The notes below the pieces were generated by a model. The model was not told the origin of the DNA. It was given only the letters and a program-made list of their open reading frames with translations, and did no database searches. Below are positions 56,649 to 64,000 of a stretch of 64,000 nt of DNA, one piece after another; position 1 is the stretch's first letter, and each line of letters opens with the position of its first letter. The DNA lies in contig CM042087.1 in assembly GCA_023512835.1 (NCBI GenBank), forward strand, positions 3,072,021 to 3,136,020, given 5' to 3'. The stretch is from Taxillus chinensis. Its lineage: Eukaryota; Streptophyta; Magnoliopsida; Santalales; Loranthaceae. The position numbers and the translations under genes were made by a program.

Positions 56649-58089
56649 ATGGCAACTTTCAGTCATCTCCTAAAAGGCCCTCAGGCCAAGGAGGCTATCG
56701 CAGTGGTGGCCCAAGCATCTGGAGACATTCAACTTCGCCTTGGAGACTTTCCACCAGGGGAAACCCACAAGGCAGAACATGTTATCATAGAAGATCAGCT
56801 GGACTACACTAAGGAGGTGCAGACAATATGGAGGCAGTGGTCAGACGAAAGGAAAAACATATACATACAACAGTTTGGGGATTTGCTCCATGTGATCGAG
56901 CTACTGGCCGATACAGATATGCTTGGGGCAGCCATATATTTCTGGGAGCCTCGACGGCGGTGCTTTGACTTCAACGGCATAGATCTAGTTCCCACAATAG
57001 AAGAATACAAAAGATTATTGGACATCCCCGTGGAAAACAAAATGAAGATCTATCTACCTAAGCCCAAAAGGTCTTGTCGAAGGGCCTTTGCTGAGATTAT
57101 GGGAAAGCCAGTATGGGACTCACCGGCAGTCACAACCTACGGTGGGCGAGAATATCTTCCATGGGCAATAATCAAAGAAATAATACAGACTGCAACAGAA
57201 GCAGAGGCACACAAACTGCTTACACTAGCTATATATGGGCTAGTCATTTTCCCGAGGATACCGGCCCACATCGATGGAGCAATTGTAGATTTGGTCTAGC
57301 AGGTGCTCAAAGGATGTGACCCTACTCCTGCTATCTTGGCTGAAACCATCCGATCTCTTACTTACCTGAGGAGTAAAGGCTCGGGACAGTTCATGGGGTG
57401 CCTACCTCTCCTGTGTACCTGGTTGCAAGGTCATTTCCTTTGTAGTGTTCATCGTTTCCCTACTGTTTATCAAGTACTAGCCACAACACTACTAGATATT
57501 CTGCTCAGCAAGTGGAGCCTACCAAAAGACTTTGAAACCTGGAAAAAGAAGTTGGAGAACCTCACAGAAGCTGACATTACCTGGACTGCTCCTTGGATGC
57601 CGGTGGTCTCCATGACATATAGCTGCGGGGACTACAATTGGGTTCCACTTTTAGGTCCCTGGAGAGGAACTGCATATGCACCACTGCAGGTGGGAAGACA
57701 AGTGGGGCGTCATCAGATTATTCCCGTGCTCTTTGGCATGGAAGAGTGTGACTTCACTTACAGTAGAACCATGCTCACAGAAGAAGGCAAGAAGATGTAT
57801 CAAGCATGGTCCACACCACACAAGATCCAACCCAACAGCTCAAAACCTGGTGTTTACCCCGCATACGTATCTTGGAGGGCACAACACAAGCCACAGCTAA
57901 CTTCAGACATGAAGGCTATCCTGCAGGAGAATTAGACTTTAAGGCAGCAGATCCAGAGGCTAGAAGCATCTCTAGAAGGAGCTCTTCAAAGGCTGCAGCT
58001 GAGGGAAAAATAGATCGAGACGATAATGAAGCAGAGGGAGGAAGTAGTTGAACGACCACCCCAGAGAAAGAGGCGCCGTGCTCCTTAGG
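56649..58089 (+). pseudogene. E ORF1 (extra ORF ahead of gag), with TAG codons
   Basis: Begins ATG 56649 (MATFSHLLKGPQAKEAIAVV). One frame is open to TAG at 57297-57299, continues without a shift to TAG at 57933-57935, and shows further residues with a coiled character (LRQQIQRLEASLEGALQRLQ) to about 58089. Recognisable blocks: WSDERKNIYIQQFGDLLHVI, YFWEPRRRCFDFNGIDLVPT, TIEEYKRLLDIP, WRGTAYAPLQVGRQVGRHQI. An ORF of unknown function in this position is typical of Ogre. The stops sit where Gln codons are likely. Confidence 0.75.
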
Positions 58090-58371
58090 AGATGACTGGA
58101 AGAATGCCTTAAGATCATGTAGTGATAGCTTTCATTTTACATGGCATTTCAACGTTGTATGTTTGTATTGATTGTTTGTATTGTGTGTTTTGTTTGCAAT
58201 AAAGTTGTTTGTTTCTTTAACCCTCTGCCTAGACAATCATACATACATGCATATCAAATGAAAAATCAAATAAAAATTCCCTTGTACCCAGGTGGGTAGC
58301 AGCCTCCCTCTAGGATTGTGCACTCTTACAATCTCAGATCCCGGCGCAATCAAATACCTCAACCGCAACCA
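58090..58371 (+). other. Spacer between E ORF1 and gag
   Basis: No gene. Contains a T/TG-rich stretch (58120-58220). The frame ahead of gag is open from 58318, where a GTG stands in a place that could once have been the gag ATG (HSYNLRSRR follows). Confidence 0.6.
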
Positions 58372-60690
58372 ATGGCAGAAGAAACAGAGAACAGACTCAT
58401 GGGGTTGGAACAGTCACAACAAACCCTACAAGGGCAAATGTCTGCAATAATGGAAATGCTCACAAAATTGACTGAAGAAAGAGGAAGACTTCCGACAGGG
58501 GGAACTACCAATCACCATCAAGAGCAGGGACAGGAGGCCGTTCAGTCACCCAACCTCGCTCCAAGCCAGGCGCCCACATACCATCCTGCTATGGCACAAC
58601 CTCCAACCCCAAATCAAACTCATTTCACTATGCCTGCACCGAGAAATATAATGGAAGCGGTGGGTTCCCCAGCTCCTCAGGAAAATGTTGAGTCTTCTGC
58701 TCTACGCCGACTCGAGGAAAGATTGAAAGCCGTAGAAGGCACTGACAGCTATGGCATGACCAGCCCACAAGACTTATGCTTAGTCCCTGGAGTGGTGCTG
58801 CCACCAAAATTCAAAATGCCAGAGTTTGAAAAGTTCAACGGGACCCGATGTCCAAAGACACATTTGGCCATGTCTTGTCAAAAGATGGCTGCTTATGCTG
58901 GTGAAGACAAGCTCCTCATGCATTGTTTCCAGGAGAGCCTAACCGGGGCATCCCTTCGCTGGTACTTTCAACTGAATGGAAACCGCATTAAGACATGGAA
59001 GGATTTGGCTACCTCTTTCCTGGCACAATACAAACATGTCACCGAATTGGCGCTGGATCGACTAACCCTGCAGTCCATAGAAAAGGGATCCGAGGAGAAC
59101 TTCAAAGATTATGCACGAAGATGGAGAGAGGCCGCTGTGGAGGTCTAACCTCCTCTTACCGAAAGAGAACTCACCACTCTTTTTATCAACACACTAAAAG
59201 GCGTATACTACGAGAAGTTGATAGGTAACGTCTCCAATAGCTTTGCAGACTTGGTTGCATCTGGTGAACGTGTAGAAAGTGGAATTAAAGGAGGAAAGCT
59301 AAAGGGTGATGCAGCTGAGGCATCAAAACGGTTTCAATCACCAGCAAAAAAGAAGGAAAATGAAACCAACCTTGTATACCCAGCACACCAGTTAATACAC
59401 CTAATCCGTTTCAACCAAGAGCGCCTTACGCAGAGCAACCAAGGCCAGCAACTTAGGAAGGACCAGGAGCCTCATTCCTAGGACAGGGGTAATCGAGGGC
59501 TCAGACCCAGACAAGCAGAAGCGAATCAGGATTCTCGTCGACCACGACAAGAGTTTGATCCAATTCCAATGACTTATGCGGAATTATACCCCAAACTCTT
59601 AGAGGCAAAGGTGGTAACCCCTATACCCTTGGGAGAAATAAAGACTCCTCCCCCGGCCTGGTACAAGCCGGATGCCAGTTGTGAATATCACGCAGGTGGA
59701 GCTAGACATGATATCGAGAATTGTATAACATTCAAAAGGAAGGTTCAGGCATTGAAGGATGCAAAGTGGCTGGATTTTTCCGCGCTGACTGGGACACCAA
59801 ATATGAACAGTAATCCGCTTCCAAAACAATCCCATGACGTGACCAGTATCACAATAGAAGGACGGCTAGAGAAGGTTTCACAAATACGAATGGAGAAAAG
59901 CTATTTGTTTAACCTACTGTAGGAATATGGATATATACTTGCTCCCGACGCATTGAAGACAGAGAAGGGGACAGAGTTGGAGAAACAATGCCTTTATCAC
60001 AAAATGTCACGGGGGCATGACATCGAACACTGTAGCGAGTTTGCTAACATGGTACAAAAGCTCATGGACCAAAGGATGATCGAATTCTCAAGAGGAGGAA
60101 CGGACAACCAAAGCCACATGATCCAAGGAGATGATTCACACAAATCGCCATGGGTGCCAACACCCCTTGTCTTAAATGTTAAGGCTCCGGAGATCCCGCT
60201 ACTGCCACATGGAATCAAGCCTCTCACTATCCATGCCTCAAGTCTTGTGCTAGACAAGGGGGAGAGAACCGAAATCCCACAACTACCGCATGGAATTGCA
60301 CCTCTCACCATAGGAGTTCCTGCTCCTTTCCCCTATAAGACTGATAAGGCAGTCCCATGGAACTATAGCTGCGAAATAGTTTAAGGAACCGCAGCAGCAG
60401 AGAAGATAACTAGGAGCGGTAAGGCTTATGCCCCTGATATGGCAGATAAAGCAAGGAAGGAGAACACTGTGGAATTAGAAATTGAGCCAACGCTGGAGGC
60501 AACAAAGAAAGAAGCACCAGTCACTGAAAAAGAGACATTGGAATTCCTGAAGCTCATGAAGCAGAGTGAGTATAATATTGTGGATCAGCTAAGTCGACAA
60601 CCGGCTCGCATCTCATTACTCTCATTACTCTCATTAATGATGGATTCCCACCTCACCAGGAAGCACTGCTAAAGTTCTAAGCCAAGCTTA
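58372..60690 (+). pseudogene. E gag, with TAG/TAA codons
   Basis: The first ATG in frame is 58372 (MAEETENRLMGLEQSQ). One frame runs to about 60660 with stops at 59146 (TAA), 59479, 59920 (TAG) and 60382 (TAA). Blocks: FKMPEFEKFNGTRCPKTHLA, FQESLTGASLRWYFQLNGNR, TWKDLATSFLAQYKHVTELA and SEENFKDYARRWREAAVEV. Then two knuckle-like segments: CEYHAGGARHDIENC (59679-59727) and CLYHKMSRGHDIEHC (59989-60033), each C-x2-H-x5-6-H-x4-C. The C-terminal part contains IPLLPHGIKPLTIHA/IPQLPHGIAPLTIGV, an internal repeat. Frame lost near 60640, next to a (CTCATTACT)n repeat. Confidence 0.8.
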
Positions 60691-61138
60691 TGTTCCACCG
60701 ACCGTCTCAGTGGCAAATGTTGATGGAATCGCCAATAACCTCATCATGAACAACGTCATTAGCTTTGGAGATGACGAGCTACCCCAAGAAGGAAAGGGGC
60801 ACATAAAGGCTTTGCACATTACAGTCAAATGTAAGGAGCATACCATAGCCCGAGTACTCATTGACAACGGCTCTGCCTTGAACATTATGCCCTTGCATAT
60901 ACTGCGGGAACTCCCAATTGACGCATCCTATATGCGTCCTTGCACGATGAAAGTACGAGCATTCGATGGAGGAAAGCACGACATGGTGGGAACTCTGGAT
61001 GTTCCACTCATGATTGGGCCAACTACTTTTACAGTGGAATTTCAGGTGATGGACATCACACCATATTACAGCTGTTTGTTGGGAAGACCCTGGATCACAT
61101 GGCAGGAGCGGTGCCATCAAGTCTCCACCAGAAGATGA
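60691..61138 (+). pseudogene. E aspartic protease
   Basis: 142 open residues from 60710. RVLIDNGSALNIMPLHILRE contains the active site as D-N-G-S, the form known from Tat/Ogre elements, not D-T-G-A. TLDVPLMIGPTTFTVEFQVM and YYSCLLGRPWI (LLGRPW in the second half) follow. A frame change near 61115 leads into the next segment. Confidence 0.82.
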
Positions 61139-61724
61139 AGTTTGTAATGAGGGACCAGCTCATCTGCATCTCTGGAGAGACAAGTTTCCTCATCACCAAA
61201 CCGGCATCAGTTCCTTATATTGAAAGCAACGAAGATGTGCCAGAATGCTCCTATCGGGCTTTTGAAATGGTGAATGTCGCTTCTGCCCCAGACCATCGTC
61301 TTTCGAAGGCAACAAAAATGGTTGCAGCCACTATGATCAAACAGGGATACAAACCGGGGCAAGGATTAGGCCTGACAGCTCAAGGGATTCAGAAGCCCCT
61401 GATCATCCGAGAAAATATTGAAAAGTTTGGGTTAGGCTACGTTCCTACAAAAGCTGACAGACAGAGGGAAGCTATCAAGAAGAGGGAAGTCAGAATGGCA
61501 AGATTGCAGAAAAGACCAGTACAAGAAGAAAGGAGAAGCTTCCCCCCCTTGAATGTTACATTCCGGAGTGGAGGGTTTATCCATAAGAGCCAACCTGAGC
61601 CCAAGACGGGGATTGTAGCCGTGTTGGACACAAATGAGCATGCACCAAGCGAGATGGTTCAGTTAGTGCGAGAAGATCCCAATCAGCCATTGAACAATTG
61701 GACCACCCTGGACCTCCCCATAAT
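61115..61724 (+). pseudogene. E protease-RT linker with G-patch domain
   Basis: Continues in frame with the open stretch 60940-61728. The G-patch reads AATMIKQGYKPGQGLGLTAQ followed by GIQKPL and FGLGYVP (about 61325-61447), then a basic helix (RQREAIKKREVRMARLQKRP). G-patch domains are RNA-binding and are known in Tat-lineage pol. The frame ends in TAA at 61726, which falls inside the predicted intron. Confidence 0.8.
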
Positions 61725-61907
61725 GTAATGCTTAAGGGGTCACTGGAATTTAATGTATTCTATTTTAATGTACTTTGAAGTTGTGAACATTTGTTTTTCC
61801 TTAAACCTTCCATTCAAATGTGTTTTTCAAAATCTTTCATGGTGCATTCCATTCACCACATATGCATATCATATTTGGTTACCTACTTGTCATTCTTTTA
61901 TAAGCAG
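61725..61907 (+). other. Putative GT-AG intron (183 bp) before E reverse transcriptase
   Basis: Donor GTAATG at 61725-61730; acceptor TTTTATAAGCAG ending at 61907, with a pyrimidine-rich stretch before it. The segment is AT-rich. Removal would delete the TAA at 61726 and join the G-patch frame to the RT frame without a shift (183 is a multiple of 3). A spliced intron in this place is known for Ogre elements; splicing here is inferred. Confidence 0.6.
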
Positions 61908-63600
61908 GTATCGCAATGTCAATGAAAACATAGTATGCGAAGGCGAAACGAGATGCCAAAGGTTTGACCAAAGTCCAAACTGGGAGCAGCTCGTGTTTGA
62001 AGATGACGAGAATGAGGTAGAGGAGACACCTGAGCTACCAAGGGAGATTATATGCCTATTAGAAAGGGAAGACCGTTTATCCATTCCAAGTGAAGACCCA
62101 GTAGAAATAGTGAACTTGGGGACAACAGTCGAACCAAAAGAATTGAGGGTTGGGTCTTTGATAGCTACCGGCATCAGGAAGAAGTTAATCGATCTGTTAA
62201 GAAGCTACATCGACATATTTGCATGGTCATACCAAGATATGCCCAGATTAGACACAGATATAGTGCAACATCACATACCCGTGAAGCCGGTACAACAGAA
62301 ATTGCGAAGAATGAGACCAGAGATGATACTGAAGATTAAAGAAGAAGTCAAAAAGCAATGGGATGCAGGTTTCCTAAGTGTCTCCCATTATCCAGAATGG
62401 GTGGCCAATGTTGTACCGGTACCGAAGAAAGGAGGCAAAGTATGTATGTGTGTCGATTATAGAGATCTGAACTGGGCCAGTCCGAAGGATAACTTCCCAC
62501 TTCCTCACATTGATACGCTAGTGGATAATACAACAAAACACGCCCAGTTCTCATTCATGGATGGTTTCTCGGGCCATAATCAAATTCGTATGGCCCCCGA
62601 ACAAAAAGAGAGGACCACATTCACGATGCTTTGGGGCACATTCTGTTATAATGTGATACCTTTTGGGCTAAAGAATGCAGGGGCAACCTATCAGGGGGCC
62701 ATGGTGACTCTATTCCACGATATGATGCATAAGGAAGTTGAAGTATATGTGGACGATATGATAGCCAAATCACGAAGCACTAAAGATCATATCGAAGTAC
62801 TCCGCAAGCTCTTCAATAGGCTACGAAAATATCAGCTGAAATTGAACCCCGAAAAGTGCACTTACGGAGCCATGTCAGGAAAACTGTTGGGTTTCATTGT
62901 GAGCCAAAAAGGAGTTGAAATCAATCCAGATAAAGTTCGAGCTATCCAAGAGATGCCGCCACCGCGGACCATCAAGGAGGTTAGAGGATCCCTAGGGCAA
63001 CTAAATTATATTGCCCGATTTATTTCCCAATTAACAGCCACATGCGAACCCATTTTCAAGACTTTACGGAAGAACAACCCCGAAATTTGGAATGGCAAGT
63101 GTCAAGAGGCTTTTGACAAGATCAAACAATACCTGTCTAATCCACCTATTTTGGTCCCACAAGTACCGGATAGACCTCTGATCTTATACTTGACCGTTTA
63201 GGAGTCAGCGATGGGTTGTGTCTTGGGGCAACACGATTCTACAGGCAAGAAGGAGCAGGCCATTTATTACCTCAGCAAGAAGTTCACTGTCAATGAAGAA
63301 AACTACACACCCTTGGAGAAGACGTGCTGTGCTCTTGTCTAGACAACAAGAAGATTGAGGCAATACACTCTTTATCATACTACTTGGCTGATTTCAAGGC
63401 ATGATCCGCTTAAATATCTCTTGGAAAAGCCATCCATTTCTGGAAGAATCGCCAAGTAGCAGTTGATCCTATCGGAGTACGATATCATCTACGTACCTCA
63501 AAAGCCATAAAAGGATGTGCAATAGCCGACTATCTGGCAGATAGAGCATTGGAAGACTTTGAGCCCATGACTATTGGCTTCCCAGATGAGCATATCAACA
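61908..63600 (+). pseudogene. E reverse transcriptase and RNase H
   Basis: RT is open to TAG at 63199-63201: IDIFAWSYQDMPRLDTDIVQ, RRMRPEMILKIKEEVKKQWD, VANVVPVPKKGGKVCMCVDY, FSFMDGFSGHNQIRMAPEQK, TTFTMLWGTFCYNVIPFGLK, catalytic VYVDDMIAKS, then the thumb VRGSLGQLNYIARFISQLTA. RNase H continues past the stop in frame (MGCVLGQHD, LEKTCCALV, then TAG at 63341 where Trp is expected, YLLEKPSISGRIAK, TAG at 63457). A frame change follows near 63505. ADYLADRALE closes the tether. Confidence 0.9.
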
Positions 63601-64000
63601 TCATTTCAGCCAAAGTATCAGACATATGGACGATGTGGTTCGATGGAGCCTCCAGTCTCTTAGGTCACGGTGTTGGGGCCATCCTGATATCCCCAAAAGG
63701 CGAACATTTCCCCATGGCGGCCAAGCTAACCTTCCCTTGTACAAACAATGTAGCAGAATATGAGGCTTGTGTCATGGGACTTCAAGAAGCCATTAACAAA
63801 GGAATCAAAAAATTACGAGTGTTCGGTGATTCGGCGCTCATCATTTTTCAAGTAAGGGGTGAATGGGAGACTCGAAACCACAAATTGATCCCATATCAGA
63901 AGCACGTTGCAGAGTTAGCCGAGCAATTCGAAGACATCACGTTTGAGCATATGCCCAGGGAATACAATCAGCTCCCTGACGCGCTGGCAACTCTAGCCTC
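63601..64000 (+). pseudogene. E second (archaeal-type) RNase H, cut by the window edge
   Basis: WTMWFDGASSLLGHGVGAIL, NVAEYEACVMGLQEAINKGI, KKLRVFGDSALIIFQVRGEW, then EHMPREYNQLPDALATLA at the window end. The FDGA / E-A-E / GDS / D residues give the D-E-D-D active site. A second RNase H of this type after the normal one is a hallmark of the Tat lineage. Open to the window end in this frame; integrase should follow. Listed as a pseudogene because the rest of pol is broken. Confidence 0.85.

Larger units (their letters stand above)
20420..64000 (+). mobile_element. Element E: Ogre/Tat-like Ty3/gypsy element, 5' part, split by element C
   Basis: The 5' LTR is in two pieces (20420-20939 and 53262-55983). 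Then come a primer site (55986-56003), an extra ORF1 ahead of gag, gag, protease with G-patch, a putative 183-bp intron, RT/RNase H and a second, archaeal-type RNase H that runs off the window. ORF1 before gag, the G-patch, the intron and the second RNase H are known hallmarks of the Tat lineage and especially of Ogre. Integrase and the 3' LTR lie beyond 64000. Coding parts carry several TAG/TAA codons. Confidence 0.8.

Noticed and set aside
56649..58089. Stop-codon readthrough (TAG) as a gene-expression strategy in E ORF1
   Set aside because: Several TAG/TAA codons occur throughout E and C at Gln and Trp positions, so decay explains them better than programmed readthrough.

Overview
The window is nuclear DNA of a flowering plant, probably a eudicot, from repeat-rich heterochromatin. 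I find no host gene, tRNA or rRNA. Nearly all 64 kb can be assigned to LTR retrotransposons of the Ty3/gypsy superfamily, nested inside one another. The plant assignment rests on the element clades present: Tekay/Del-like and Galadriel-like chromoviruses, Athila-like elements with a tRNA-Asp primer site, and an Ogre/Tat-like element with an archaeal-type second RNase H and a G-patch domain. Clade names come from motif recognition, not from a tree.

Layout. (1) 1-17365, minus strand: two Tekay/Del-like chromoviruses. T2 (1447-9717) sits 31 bp inside the 3' LTR of T1 (9718-17365). Positions 1-1446 repeat 9331-10778, which implies a tandem duplication of about 9.33 kb with a 3-bp microhomology junction at 1444-1446. 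(2) T1 is inserted in the third ORF of an old Athila-like element, here C2 (17366-20419, plus). (3) C2 is interrupted at 20420 by an Ogre/Tat-like element, E (plus, runs off the window end). (4) E's 5' LTR is split by Athila-like element C (20940-53261, plus; GACCAT on both sides). (5) C's 5' LTR is split by Athila-like element B (22396-35756, minus; two 1503-bp LTRs; perfect ATACT target duplication). (6) C is also split, upstream of its third ORF, by chromovirus D (41969-47479, plus; 386/385-bp LTRs). The relative order of insertion is therefore C2, then E, then C, then B and D.

The three Athila-like elements (B, C, C2) carry a third ORF after integrase, in the position usually held by an env-like gene. 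Its C-terminal part has the His/Asp/Gln/Cys arrangement of Ulp1/SENP (C48) SUMO proteases. In B and C this ORF has its own TATA box. Upstream of the TATA box lies a roughly 100-bp-period array of CACGTG dyads. A recognisably similar array lies in the U3 of the Tekay-like and Athila-like LTRs. A 55-bp noncoding block downstream of the third ORF is identical by eye in all three elements.

No element is intact. C and E are broken mainly by TAG/TAA codons at positions expected to be CAG, CAA or TGG, the pattern expected from deamination of methylated cytosine. B, D, T1 and T2 are broken mainly by single-base indels, including D, whose LTRs differ by only three substitutions. Some of those indels may be assembly errors, because differences between the two duplicate copies cluster at CTG/CAG sites.
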